From: Hydrocarboniphaga sp965279055
Lineage (GTDB): Bacteria; Pseudomonadota; Gammaproteobacteria; Nevskiales; Nevskiaceae
Direction of reading: 5' to 3'
Length of the DNA: 64,000 nucleotides
Assembly (NCBI RefSeq): GCF_965279055.1
Contig: NZ_OZ257125.1
Span: 310,001 to 374,000, forward strand
How positions within the stretch are numbered: the stretch's first letter is position 1; each line of letters starts with the position of its first letter. The notes below the pieces were generated by a model, which saw nothing but the letters and a program-made list of their open reading frames with translations, was not told where the DNA came from and did no database searches. A program made the translations under genes and the position numbers. Shown piece by piece: positions 33,965-42,607 of this stretch.

Positions 33965-35367
33965 AGCCGGCCGTCGAGGAGACCGCGCGGCGCTACGCCG
34001 GGCGGCTGCTGAGCGCCGCCGGCCTGGCGGATGCGGCGGGCGCGGTCGAGCTGCCGGACGAGCATCCCGTGGTTGCCGCCGCGCGTTGCGGGCTGATGAT
34101 GCTGACCGGCGACGCTGGGCTGGAAGCCGAACTGTGTCCGGCGCCGATCGCGGCCTGCGCCGATGGTGTGCTCGCAGCGTTGGCGGCGGTCGCGCCGCCA
34201 GCCGCATTCAATGGCCTGCGCGGCTCGCAGCTGCTGACCGAGCGCGCCGCGATCACCGGCCACGCGCGCAACGGCGCGATTTCACCCAACGGCAGTTGCC
34301 GTCTGTTGCGCGCCAGTGACGGCCGCATCGCGCTGAACCTGCCGCGCGCCGACGACTGGGGCCTGCTCGAGGCCTGGCTGGAGACCGAGGTCGGCAGCGG
34401 CTGGGACGGGCTGGCCGAGCGCGTTGCTGTGCGCAGCGTCGGCAGTCTGGTCGAGCGCGGGCGGACGTTGGGGCTGGCGGTGGCGGATGCTGTCCCCTTT
34501 TCCACGTGTGGGAGAGGGTCCCGCGTAGCGGGGGGAGAGGGCCTGCTCAACGGACTGGCCCTCTCCCGGCCCTGCGGGCCACCCTCTCCAGCACGCGGGA
34601 GAGGGGAAAAGCCGCCACTCGTCGTCGACCTGTCCTCGCTTTGGGCCGGGCCGTTGTGCACGCATCTGCTGCAGTGCTGCGGGGCCGAGGTCATCAAGAT
34701 CGAGAGCCTGCATCGCCCCGACGGCGCGCGCCATGGCGTGGCGGCGTTCTTCGATCTGATGAATGCCGGCAAGCGCAGCGTCGCGCTGGATTTTGGCAGC
34801 GGTGAAGGCCGCGCCGCCTTGCTGGCGCTGCTGCGGCGTGCGGACATCGTCGTCGAGGCGTCGCGGCCGCGCGCGCTGCGCCAGCTCGGTATCGACGCCG
34901 AAGCGCTGGTCGCAGCCGATCCGCGCAAGACCTGGATCAGCCTGACCGGCTACGGCCGCACCGAGCCGAACGCGCAGTGGATCGCCTACGGCGACGACGC
35001 TGGTGTCGCCGGCGGCCTGTCGGCGCAGCTGCACGCGGCGACCGGCCGCTGGCTGATCTGCGGCGATGCGATCGCCGATCCGCTGGCGGGCCTGCATGCC
35101 GCCTTCGCCGCCTGGAGCGGCTGGCAGCGCGGCGGCGGCGGGCTGGTCGACATTGCGCTGGTCGATGTCGTCAGGGGCTGCGCGGATTTCGAAACCGCCG
35201 GCGCGCCACACGCGCGCCGGCGGCAGTGGATGCAACAACTGATCGCGTCGCGCCAGCGCGTGCAGGCGCCGCAGGCGCGCACGGCGGTGCGGGCCGCGGC
35301 GCTGCTGGGCGCGGATACCGACGCGGTGCTGGCCGGGCTGGGTATCGAGCTGGCCCGCGCGTGCTGA
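33934..35367 (+). CDS. CaiB/BaiF-family CoA-transferase with N-terminal extra region
   Basis: This 477-residue class III CoA-transferase has an N-terminal region (about 1-185) with LLTERAAITGHARNGAISPN and DGRIALNLPRADDW, then the nucleotide-binding core LVVDLSSLWAGPLCTHLLQ and catalytic D378 in ICGDAIADPLAG. This two-part layout is known from actinobacterial relatives. Between the parts, residues about 188-225 are a translated family B repeat. The GTG at 33934 lies inside the SRPBCC gene. The amidohydrolase gene overlaps its end. Confidence 0.85.
   Translation: MGAAQYRDGLKPAVEETARRYAGRLLSAAGLADAAGAVELPDEHPVVAAARCGLMMLTGDAGLEAELCPAPIAACADGVLAALAAVAPPAAFNGLRGSQLLTERAAITGHARNGAISPNGSCRLLRASDGRIALNLPRADDWGLLEAWLETEVGSGWDGLAERVAVRSVGSLVERGRTLGLAVADAVPFSTCGRGSRVAGGEGLLNGLALSRPCGPPSPARGRGEKPPLVVDLSSLWAGPLCTHLLQCCGAEVIKIESLHRPDGARHGVAAFFDLMNAGKRSVALDFGSGEGRAALLALLRRADIVVEASRPRALRQLGIDAEALVAADPRKTWISLTGYGRTEPNAQWIAYGDDAGVAGGLSAQLHAATGRWLICGDAIADPLAGLHAAFAAWSGWQRGGGGLVDIALVDVVRGCADFETAGAPHARRRQWMQQLIASRQRVQAPQARTAVRAAALLGADTDAVLAGLGIELARAC
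34494..34606. repeat. Family B repeat pair inside the second CoA-transferase gene (copy B9)
   Basis: Diverged arms (34494 to about 34541 and 34559-34606) are read in frame and encode an insertion rich in Gly, Arg, Ser and Pro between the two parts of the CoA-transferase. Confidence 0.85.
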
Positions 35368-36776
35368 TCCGCGCCGCCGAAATCGGCATCGCGCAACCTC
35401 GCATCGTCGATCTGCGCATCGCGCAGGGCCATATCGCCGAGATTGCGCAGCAGCTCGAAGCGCAGGCCGGCGAGACGGTGATCGATGCGCAAGGCGGCGC
35501 GCTGCTGCCGTCGCTGCATGACCATCATTTGCATTTGTACGCCTACGCCGCGGCGCAGGAGTCGCTGGTCTGCGGGCCGCCGCAGCTGCATGGCGTCGAC
35601 GAGTTGCAGCGCGCGCTGCAGGCGCGCGATGCGCAACTCGAAGGCGGCGCCTGGCTGCGAGGTATCGGCTATCACGAGTCCGTCGCCGGCGACATCGACC
35701 GCGACTGGCTCGACCGCCACGGGCCGCCGCGGCCGCTGCGCATCCAGCATCGCAGCGGCCGGCTGTGGATCCTGAATTCACTGGCGCTGCAGGCGATCGG
35801 CGCCAGCGAATCCGATGCGACGCCGCTGCAGCGCGACGCCGCCGGCCGCTACACCGGCCGGCTCTACGACGCCGACGACTGGCTGCGCTCGCGCCGGCCG
35901 TCGCGCCGGCCGAGCCTGCACGCGGTCAGCCGTCAGCTCGCTGCCTACGGCATCACCGGCGTCACCGACACCACGCCCGGCAACGGCGCGGATATGTTCG
36001 AGGTATTCGCGTCCGCGATCGAGCGCGGCGAGCTGCTGCAGGACGTGCTGATGATGGGTGATGCCAGCCTCGACGGCTGCGTCGATCGCGCCGGCCCGGT
36101 GCGTTGCGGCGCGCACAAGTTTCATCTGCACGATGCCGATCTGCCGGACTTCGACGCGCTCTGCGCCGCGATCCGCAGCAGTCACGCGGTCGGCCGTGGC
36201 GCCGCGTTCCACTGCGTGTCGCGCACCGATCTGACGTTCGCGCTCGCCGCGCTGGCCGAGGCCGGCGTGGTGCCCGGTGATCGCATCGAGCACGCCGGCG
36301 TCACGCCGCCGGAACTGCTCGCGTGGATGGCCGGGCTCGGCGTCGCCGTCGTCAGCCAGCCCGGCTTCATCGCCGAGCGCGGCGATGCCTATGTCACCGA
36401 CGTCGACGTCGACGACCGGCCCTGGCTGTACCGCCTGCGCGCGTTCCGCGACGCCGGGATCACGCTGGCGGGCAGCAGCGACGCCCCGTTCGGCGACGCC
36501 AATCCCTGGAAAGCGATGCAGGCCGCGGTGTCGCGCCGTACCGGGGGCGGCGTCGTCATCGGCGCCGACGAGAGCCTGACGCCGGAGCAGGCGCTGGCGC
36601 TGTTCCTGATGCCCGCGGACGTTCGGCAGCGGCTGCCGCGGCAGATCCAAGCCGGGGCCGAGGCGGACCTGTGTCTGCTCGACCGGCCCTGGAAGCGGGC
36701 CCGCCTGGACCTGCAACAGCTGCGGCCGAGAATGACCTTCAAGCGGGGCCTGCCGATCGCCGGCATCGGCCCGTGA
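35361..36776 (+). CDS. YtcJ-like amidohydrolase (amidohydrolase-3 family)
   Basis: A 471-residue metal-dependent hydrolase. The first metal motif is LHDHHLHLY, further His residues occur in AAFHCVSRTD and IEHAGVTPPE, and GSSDAPFGDANPW carries the catalytic Asp. The GTG at 35361 overlaps the preceding stop, so it is co-translated with the CoA-transferase. The family acts on amide, urea or related bonds of small molecules; here an unidentified step at the end of the catabolic operon is likely. Confidence 0.85.
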   Translation: MLIRAAEIGIAQPRIVDLRIAQGHIAEIAQQLEAQAGETVIDAQGGALLPSLHDHHLHLYAYAAAQESLVCGPPQLHGVDELQRALQARDAQLEGGAWLRGIGYHESVAGDIDRDWLDRHGPPRPLRIQHRSGRLWILNSLALQAIGASESDATPLQRDAAGRYTGRLYDADDWLRSRRPSRRPSLHAVSRQLAAYGITGVTDTTPGNGADMFEVFASAIERGELLQDVLMMGDASLDGCVDRAGPVRCGAHKFHLHDADLPDFDALCAAIRSSHAVGRGAAFHCVSRTDLTFALAALAEAGVVPGDRIEHAGVTPPELLAWMAGLGVAVVSQPGFIAERGDAYVTDVDVDDRPWLYRLRAFRDAGITLAGSSDAPFGDANPWKAMQAAVSRRTGGGVVIGADESLTPEQALALFLMPADVRQRLPRQIQAGAEADLCLLDRPWKRARLDLQQLRPRMTFKRGLPIAGIGP

Positions 36777-37219
36777 GGCGCGCTCTGGTGGTTTTCTCTC
36801 AGTAAGCCGGTCGATCGGGTGGAGCGCCGCTTTTCTGCTCCGAGACGCAAGATTTTTCCTTCGCGAACGCCAGGATACGGACCATCCGACATACGGCGCT
36901 TATGTCCTCAGAACGTAATCGACACTTCGGATAATCCTTATAAACCGCTGGCTTAGACCGATTCGCTTGCTTGAGCCGGCCGGCTTAGTCCTTGCCTAAC
37001 CCCTGTTATGGGGGCGACGCAAAAAAGTCACCAGATCACATCGATTTTGATGATTTGCCGACGAACGTCGGCGTATACTCGCCAGCAGGCAGACCAATTC
37101 CGACTAACCAAAGAACCTCGCGTTCTGAGTAGATCGGGCTGCCAGCGGGGTTCTGAATCGGGGCAGGGTCGACAAAGTGACGCGGTTGCCTTCTGAAGGG
37201 CAGCCTTAGGGAGCAGGTT
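36777..37219. other. 443 bp boundary intergenic region
   Basis: This noticeably more AT-rich gap separates the catabolic half from the polysaccharide half. No credible gene was found. It contains a perfect palindrome at 37057-37072, a -10-like TATACT at 37074-37079, and an A-run (37021-37026). It probably holds the end of the catabolic transcript and the promoter of the polysaccharide transferase gene, whose ribosome site GGGAGCAGG precedes 37220. Confidence 0.6.
37057..37072. promoter_or_regulatory. Possible operator palindrome next to a -10-like box
   Basis: GCCGACG-AA-CGTCGGC is a perfect 7+7 bp palindrome ending 1 bp before TATACT (37074-37079). A repressor bound here would cover the promoter spacer. 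No good -35 hexamer is visible at 17 bp, which would fit an activator- or regulator-dependent promoter. Confidence 0.4.
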
Positions 37220-38353
37220 ATGGGGCTGATTGCGATCGCGGTGGTGGCGCTGTTGTGCAGCGCGTCGCTCGGTTACCTGACCCTGCGCGTCGCGCTGCGC
37301 TACCGGCTCGGCATCGACCGGCAGCAGGCCTCGCACAAATCCCACGTTCATGTGGTGCCGCGGCTCGGCGCGATCCCGGTTGCCGGCGGCCTGCTGATCG
37401 CGTTGCGGGCGCTGACGCTGGACGGCGACGACTTCGACGCCGAGACGCTGTTTCTTGCGCTGACCCTGCTGCCGGCTCTGTGCATCGGCCTGCTCGAAGA
37501 TTTCTTCCAGAACCTCGGCACCTTGGTGCGACTGGTCACGACGATGGCCTCGGCCGCGCTGGGCTGGTGGCTGCTCGGCGCCAAGCTGACGTTTTTGGAC
37601 ATCGGCTATCTCGATCCGATCCTGGCGAACTACGCGATTGCCGGTTTCGCGATGACGCTGTTCGCGGCCTCGGGCGTGTCGCACGCGGTCAATATCGTCG
37701 ACGGCTGCAACGGCCTGAGCAGCTTCGTCAGCATGGTGATCCTGGCGGCGATCGCCGCGGTGGCCAACGTCGTCGGCGACAGCTTCATCTTCTCGGTCGC
37801 GGTGCTCAGCGTCGCCGCGCTGCTCGGCTTCTTCGTCTGGAACTTCCCGTTCGGCCGCCTGTTTCTCGGCGACGGCGGCGCCTACTTCACCGGCCTGCTG
37901 GTCGCCGAACTGTCGATCCTGCTGGTGTGCCGCAACCCCGGCGTGTCGCCGTGGTTCCCGATGCTGCTCGGCGTCTACCCGATCTGGGAGACGCTGTATT
38001 CGGCCTACCGTCGCATGTTCGTGCGCGGCCGCTCGCCGGGCTCGCCGGACCGGCTGCACATGCATAGCCTGGTCTATCACCGCCTGATCAAGAGCATGAG
38101 CAACGCGCACAACCCGCGTCTGCAGACGCTGCAGAGCTCGCTGGCGGCGATGTACATGTGGCCGTTCGCGCTGCTCGCCGCGGTACCGGCGGTGCTGTTC
38201 TGGGATCAGCCGCAGGTGCTCAAGATCAGCTGCGCGGTGTTCGCCGTGGTGTACCTGGTGCTGTACCGCAACCTGGTGCATTTCCGTGCGCGGCGGCTGC
38301 TGCAGGTGCGAGATCGCATCTCCCGCGTCGAATCATCAAGTCCGGCGATCTGA
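37220..38353 (+). CDS. WecA/MraY-family undecaprenyl-phosphate sugar-1-phosphate transferase
   Basis: A 377-residue polytopic membrane protein (about 10-11 hydrophobic segments). It has the family motifs NIVDGCNGL (N158, D161, N164), FLGDGGAYF (D218) and the HMH cytoplasmic loop (H280, H282). These enzymes start polymer synthesis by loading GlcNAc-1-P or a similar sugar phosphate on undecaprenyl phosphate. The usual DD pair of the first acidic motif is ED here (LLEDFF). As the first gene of the region it is the likely initiating transferase for the polysaccharide. Confidence 0.92.
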   Translation: MGLIAIAVVALLCSASLGYLTLRVALRYRLGIDRQQASHKSHVHVVPRLGAIPVAGGLLIALRALTLDGDDFDAETLFLALTLLPALCIGLLEDFFQNLGTLVRLVTTMASAALGWWLLGAKLTFLDIGYLDPILANYAIAGFAMTLFAASGVSHAVNIVDGCNGLSSFVSMVILAAIAAVANVVGDSFIFSVAVLSVAALLGFFVWNFPFGRLFLGDGGAYFTGLLVAELSILLVCRNPGVSPWFPMLLGVYPIWETLYSAYRRMFVRGRSPGSPDRLHMHSLVYHRLIKSMSNAHNPRLQTLQSSLAAMYMWPFALLAAVPAVLFWDQPQVLKISCAVFAVVYLVLYRNLVHFRARRLLQVRDRISRVESSSPAI

Positions 38354-38395
38354 GACGAAATTTTGGCGGCATCGCCTCATCGGCTTTGGAATCAG

Positions 38396-39544
38396 TTAGC
38401 CGAACCAGCGCTCCAACGAGTCGGCCAGCCGCTCCAGATCGACGCTGAAGTCGTCATCGCGAGCCTTCCTGATGGCATCCGGTGCCGTCTGCCCCAGAAA
38501 AAAACGGCATCGCGCATTGCTCAAGCCAGCGATGATTGCATCGTCGGGGAACACGAAGTTCGGTGGCGCCAGCACCGTGATGCTGCCTGGCTTTCGCTGG
38601 AACAACGACAGATACGTCTGGCTGCCGATCGGTGCCGCGATATCCACCGCTCCGGCGGCGTGATGCAACTGGTCGGCGAACGACAGTAGCTCCGGGTTGA
38701 CCACCTCGAAGCCATGTGACCGAAACAGGCTCTCGACTTCCAGTTCGTTTCTCAGCACGCGCCGCCTGTCCCACTTGCGCCGGCTCAGGTAAACCCGTGG
38801 TGCCAGTGGCGCCCGGCCGACCAGCAGGTGCTCGCTAATGCGTCGATATAGCAGCAGCACATCGGTATGGGCGCCGCGGTGCAGGCGATACAGCGGTGTC
38901 GGCAGGTACAGCTGATTGAATCGCAGCGGCTCCGAAAACAGCAGGATATCGGCCGGTTTCAGACCGAACGCTTCGAAGACCTGCTGCTGGAAGGGCAGCA
39001 GATTTCCGTTTGCCGAGTAAGCGGCGATCCGCAAACCGGCAGCGCGTGCCTGATCGACTGCCCACAGGCGCGGGACCAGATCGAGTAGAAAATGGCCGAA
39101 CTGCCCGGTGGCGTTGCCGATGTAAACGACAGGCTCCTCCACCTGATCGCGAATTTCGAAATCGCGCAGAATCTGTAGGGAGTCACGGCGTCGCTCCAGA
39201 TTTTCACCTCGCGCCGCGCGGCCCTCGTGCGTAGTCGATTCCGCGAACCAGCGCCCTTGCTGATCCAGAATGCAGGCCTGCCCGGCATGCAGTGCGCCCG
39301 GTAGGCTCAGTATCTGTTTTTCGACCATCAGGCTGGGCTTTCGATGCCAGTTCATCACGTGCGTCAGGCCCTGGCCCTGAGTCGGTGCTTCGCCCGCCAT
39401 CTCCGGGGATAGCTGAAAGGTAGGAGCAGACTCGCCGAGGCGATATCGAGCCTGCACCGCCGACTGTGATGACCAGCCGCCCGCGGGCTGTGCCTCGCAG
39501 CCCAGAGTGACGGGCCGCAGAATTTGCCCAGCCGTGAACTTCAA
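38396..39544 (-). CDS. GT61-family glycosyltransferase
   Basis: A 382-residue protein with the GT61 (DUF563) pattern: GNATGQFGHFLLDLVPRLW, VYLSRRKWDRRRVLRNELEV and GAVDIAAPIGSQTYLSLF. GT61 enzymes include xylosyl- and other pentosyl/hexosyl transferases. The TTG start overlaps the stop of the upstream sulfotransferase, so it is the last gene of a minus-strand operon of HU, four sulfotransferases and this GT. Its transcript converges with the WecA-like gene. Confidence 0.85.
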   Translation of the reverse strand: MKFTAGQILRPVTLGCEAQPAGGWSSQSAVQARYRLGESAPTFQLSPEMAGEAPTQGQGLTHVMNWHRKPSLMVEKQILSLPGALHAGQACILDQQGRWFAESTTHEGRAARGENLERRRDSLQILRDFEIRDQVEEPVVYIGNATGQFGHFLLDLVPRLWAVDQARAAGLRIAAYSANGNLLPFQQQVFEAFGLKPADILLFSEPLRFNQLYLPTPLYRLHRGAHTDVLLLYRRISEHLLVGRAPLAPRVYLSRRKWDRRRVLRNELEVESLFRSHGFEVVNPELLSFADQLHHAAGAVDIAAPIGSQTYLSLFQRKPGSITVLAPPNFVFPDDAIIAGLSNARCRFFLGQTAPDAIRKARDDDFSVDLERLADSLERWFG

Positions 39545-40647
39545 TTAGTGGCCTGCACGGCAGACGGCTTGAGCGGCTTGTGATCCGGAGCTTGCCTCAC
39601 GGTTTCCAGGTAGCGGAGCAGAATCTGCACCGAGCGTTCCGAAATCAGACAGGCTTCATCCATGGTTTCGTAATCCGACGGAATGCGCAGGTTGAACAGC
39701 GGCGCGGGAAGCTGCAGTTCGTTCTGCAGTCTTTTATTGGATCTGCGATAACGCTCACGAACGCCCTGGATCGACGCTGGCGACACCAGCCGGTAGAGGC
39801 GGTGATCACGGTCGCCCGGGATTTCCGAGGCCAGTTGAAGCAGCCGGTTCTTATCGATCTTCAGGCCCGAGGCTTCATTGCGATTGATCAGGCGCATCAG
39901 TTCGACTTCCACCATGTCGGCTGACGCATTCACGGAGGCGTCGACTCGTTGCAGGCCATCACCATCGACCTGCATGACGCTGAGAAAATCGCTTTGTATG
40001 TCGCCGCCGACGAGCTTCGCGCGATCGTAAATACGAGCCTGTACCCGCTCTTTGTCGAACAGGCGAGTAAGTCTCAGGAACTTGGCGTAGTAGTTCAGGT
40101 TGCGCCCGTGCAAGGCCTGTTGCATGCACTCTTCGGCGGTTAGGGTCCAGTTCTGTGTCTTCAGCTTCTGCGCATAGTCCGACAGCAGCCACTCGCACTG
40201 TTCGCGGAAATAGATGATCGCCTTCGCGCTGAAGCCGGCGCGCTCCGCGGCCAGCCTCAGCGGTGCGAGCAGCACTTCTCCGGTACCCATCGTCCATTCG
40301 CTGGAAACCAGCACGTGATCGGTTTGCCCCGATCCAAGGTAGGCAGAGAATTGAGCAAGCGGCTCGTCGATGGCTTGGCCCTCACGTGCCAGCAGAGCGA
40401 GCGATGTCAGGTTGCCGACCGACGATCCTCTGGCGGGCAGACCAAAAGCGGTTTCGTCCGGGTAAGCCCAGCCGCGCGTCATTAGCGCGTCTCGATTTAG
40501 CGCGAGAAACTTCTGCAGGGCACTGGTGCCTGCACGGCCCATTCCCACATGGATCAACAATGTCTTCAACGCGGCGCTCTTGATCGGGCTTCGAAGTTCC
40601 CGACGATAATACAGCAGCGATTTAGCCTCTTCCGTCGGCGTCCCCAT
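39541..40647 (-). CDS. Sulfotransferase-like protein ST1
   Basis: This roughly 368-residue protein has the PAPS 5'-phosphosulfate loop LLIHVGMGRAGTSALQKF and the following LNRDAL helix. The Lys usual in GxxKxGTT is Arg. A second segment, IIYFREQCEWLLSDYAQKLK, matches the 3'-phosphate region seen in ST2 and ST7. Start is uncertain: ATG at 40647 overlaps ST2 by 26 bp, while a TTG near 40569 would begin just before the loop. It appears paralogous to ST2, ST6 and ST7. Confidence 0.78.
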   Translation of the reverse strand: MGTPTEEAKSLLYYRRELRSPIKSAALKTLLIHVGMGRAGTSALQKFLALNRDALMTRGWAYPDETAFGLPARGSSVGNLTSLALLAREGQAIDEPLAQFSAYLGSGQTDHVLVSSEWTMGTGEVLLAPLRLAAERAGFSAKAIIYFREQCEWLLSDYAQKLKTQNWTLTAEECMQQALHGRNLNYYAKFLRLTRLFDKERVQARIYDRAKLVGGDIQSDFLSVMQVDGDGLQRVDASVNASADMVEVELMRLINRNEASGLKIDKNRLLQLASEIPGDRDHRLYRLVSPASIQGVRERYRRSNKRLQNELQLPAPLFNLRIPSDYETMDEACLISERSVQILLRYLETVRQAPDHKPLKPSAVQATN

Positions 40648-41692
40648 CCGCCGGTGCATCGGAGCTACCGGATGCCACGACCGGGTTCTTGAATGCCCAT
40701 AGCTTGGCACTGATCGAGATTGCCTGGTCGACGCTCAGCTGCGGGGCACTTTCGCCGCAGTCATCGGGTTTCTCGCGAAACAGAAAGCCGTCTTCGCGCC
40801 CCAGATAGCGGCGCGCGACTTCGGCATTGCTGCCGGAGAATTGCGACAGAAACGAGTGGGCGAATTCCGGCGCCATGCGTAGCTTGGGGCCGGTGGAAAT
40901 CGCCTCCATCGCGCGCACGAGCTCCCGCCGGCTCAGGTTGACCACGTCGTCGATGTAGCGAGGGAACTGCGGATTCATCAGGCGGAGGTATTCCGCGGTT
41001 TGAGCGTCCAGACTTTGGTTCTGGGTTTCCGGAATATCGAAGCCCGATAGCTCGCCATCCAAGCCGATGACGCTCAGGAAATCGGACAGCAGATCCTGCT
41101 TCGCGAACTGGCTGCGTTCGAAAGGTCGCACCACGATATTCGCTTCACCGAAATGTTCGGCCCAGGGCTTGAGAAACCGCGTGTAGTCGTACAGGCGTTT
41201 CTTGGCGTCGCCGACCATTTCCGACCAGTGTCGCGTGCCGCCGGCCTTGATGTGCTGCGAATAACTGCTCAGGTAGAACAGATCCTGACGGCGCAGATAG
41301 ATTACGACCTTGATCTGGCCGGCCGTCAGCGGCGACAGCAGATCGCGCAGCCTCATCAGTTCGGCTGGCTGGCGCAGCTGCGACATGTTCTCGCCGGAGA
41401 CCACGATGCTGTTTCCGGCCGGCCAGCCCGCGGCTTCTGCCGACAGCTTTCTATCGAGCTTGAGCCTGAATTGTGCGACTTTGTCGGCCGACAACAGACC
41501 CAGCATGCGCCGGGTGTGATCCAGCTCGGTATCGTCGAGCGCGTAGGCGGTCAGCTTGCGGTGATTCTGCGAGCCGGTGGCGCGGGGCACGATCACCCCA
41601 CGGCTCGCGAGCAGGTCGCGATTGCGTTCGAGAAAAGCCTGGATCGTGGTCGTGCCGGTTTTCGGCATGCCGATGTGAAGATAGAACGTCAT
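40622..41692 (-). CDS. Sulfotransferase-like protein ST2
   Basis: A predicted 356-residue protein whose N-terminus, FYLHIGMPKTGTTTIQAFLE, is a textbook 5'-phosphosulfate-binding loop. VVIYLRRQDLFYLSSYSQHIK resembles the 3'-phosphate-binding strand and helix. It would transfer sulfate from PAPS to a sugar hydroxyl of the polymer or its lipid-linked precursor. The C-terminus is acidic and disordered (ASGSSDAPADGDADGRG). It is co-directional with ST3 (39 bp gap) and overlaps ST1. Confidence 0.85.
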   Translation of the reverse strand: MTFYLHIGMPKTGTTTIQAFLERNRDLLASRGVIVPRATGSQNHRKLTAYALDDTELDHTRRMLGLLSADKVAQFRLKLDRKLSAEAAGWPAGNSIVVSGENMSQLRQPAELMRLRDLLSPLTAGQIKVVIYLRRQDLFYLSSYSQHIKAGGTRHWSEMVGDAKKRLYDYTRFLKPWAEHFGEANIVVRPFERSQFAKQDLLSDFLSVIGLDGELSGFDIPETQNQSLDAQTAEYLRLMNPQFPRYIDDVVNLSRRELVRAMEAISTGPKLRMAPEFAHSFLSQFSGSNAEVARRYLGREDGFLFREKPDDCGESAPQLSVDQAISISAKLWAFKNPVVASGSSDAPADGDADGRG

Positions 41693-41731
41693 CGCGTCTG
41701 CGGTTCGGCTGCTGAAAGTGGACTGACGAGG

Positions 41732-42604
41732 CTAGCCTTGCTGCGCTTGCTTGACAGTGGCATGCCAGCTGGCCGGCACCGCGTCGCCGAACTTGTCGAA
41801 GACGAAGTCGTAGATATGCTGATAGGCCGCGTAGGCGGCGGCCATTTTGTCCGCCGCCAGGGGAATCTTGGCGCCGGGATTGACGATCTGGTCGAACTTG
41901 GCAGGCCACGGCGCCACGCCGATGAACGAGGTGATGTCGGCCGCGGTTTCGTCGGTGAACAGGTTTTCGTAGAACACGTACTTGATCTGCTCGGGCTTGG
42001 CGACTTTCTCGAGTTCTTCGATGGTGCGTTTGTAGTCCGAGCGGTAAAAGTAATCCTTGTCGCCAAGCAGATCCATAAAGCGCTGGTCGGGATTGAAATT
42101 CTTCATCTTGCGCACGCCCATCCGCAGCGCCGACCAGTAACGCTCGATCGGGTCGCGCATCAGGAAGATGAAGCGCACGCGCGGATGCATGTCGATGATC
42201 GCGCGATAACCGGTCGCATCGAGCAGCGAATAACCCGGCGTGATGTCGCAGAAAACCGACTCATCCTTGACCCGTTCGCGGAAGAACCGCATGTACGGAT
42301 ATTTTTTTGGATCGGCCTGCATCTGCAGCCGGTCGATCACCGTCAGCAGCTTGTCCAGCATCTTGGTGTTGACCTTGCTGCCGTTCTGCTCGAGGCCCTC
42401 GCTGACCTCCTTGGCCAGCCGGATCATGCGTTTGCCGACGTCGACCCGCGACGGCGTCGGATACACCGCATCGAAATAGTGCAGCTCTTTTAGCCGCGAC
42501 ACGTAGACATCCGGGTGTTCGCCCAGATACCGGGCCAGCCAGGTCGTGCCGGCTTTCTGTGCGCCTACGCCGACCAGGAACAGCTTGTTGCAGAAGTCGT
42601 CCAT
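41732..42604 (-). CDS. Sulfotransferase ST3 (PF00685-like)
   Basis: A 290-residue sulfotransferase with 5' loop LVGVGAQKAGTTWLARYLGE, then LKELHYFD, the CDITPGYSLLD segment and the 3'-phosphate site RFIFLMRDPIERYWSAL. This pattern is that of carbohydrate sulfotransferases related to heparan/N-deacetylase-sulfotransferase types. Its closest relative in the window is ST5, in the opposite orientation. It starts 3 bp after the ST4 stop. Confidence 0.9.
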   Translation of the reverse strand: MDDFCNKLFLVGVGAQKAGTTWLARYLGEHPDVYVSRLKELHYFDAVYPTPSRVDVGKRMIRLAKEVSEGLEQNGSKVNTKMLDKLLTVIDRLQMQADPKKYPYMRFFRERVKDESVFCDITPGYSLLDATGYRAIIDMHPRVRFIFLMRDPIERYWSALRMGVRKMKNFNPDQRFMDLLGDKDYFYRSDYKRTIEELEKVAKPEQIKYVFYENLFTDETAADITSFIGVAPWPAKFDQIVNPGAKIPLAADKMAAAYAAYQHIYDFVFDKFGDAVPASWHATVKQAQQG

Positions 42605-42607
42605 ACC

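Noticed and set aside
36990..37030. CCCC-TGTTAT-GGGG hairpin with a following A-run as a terminator
   Set aside because: The A-run is on the wrong side and strand for an intrinsic terminator of the upstream plus-strand operon, and the stem is only 4 bp.
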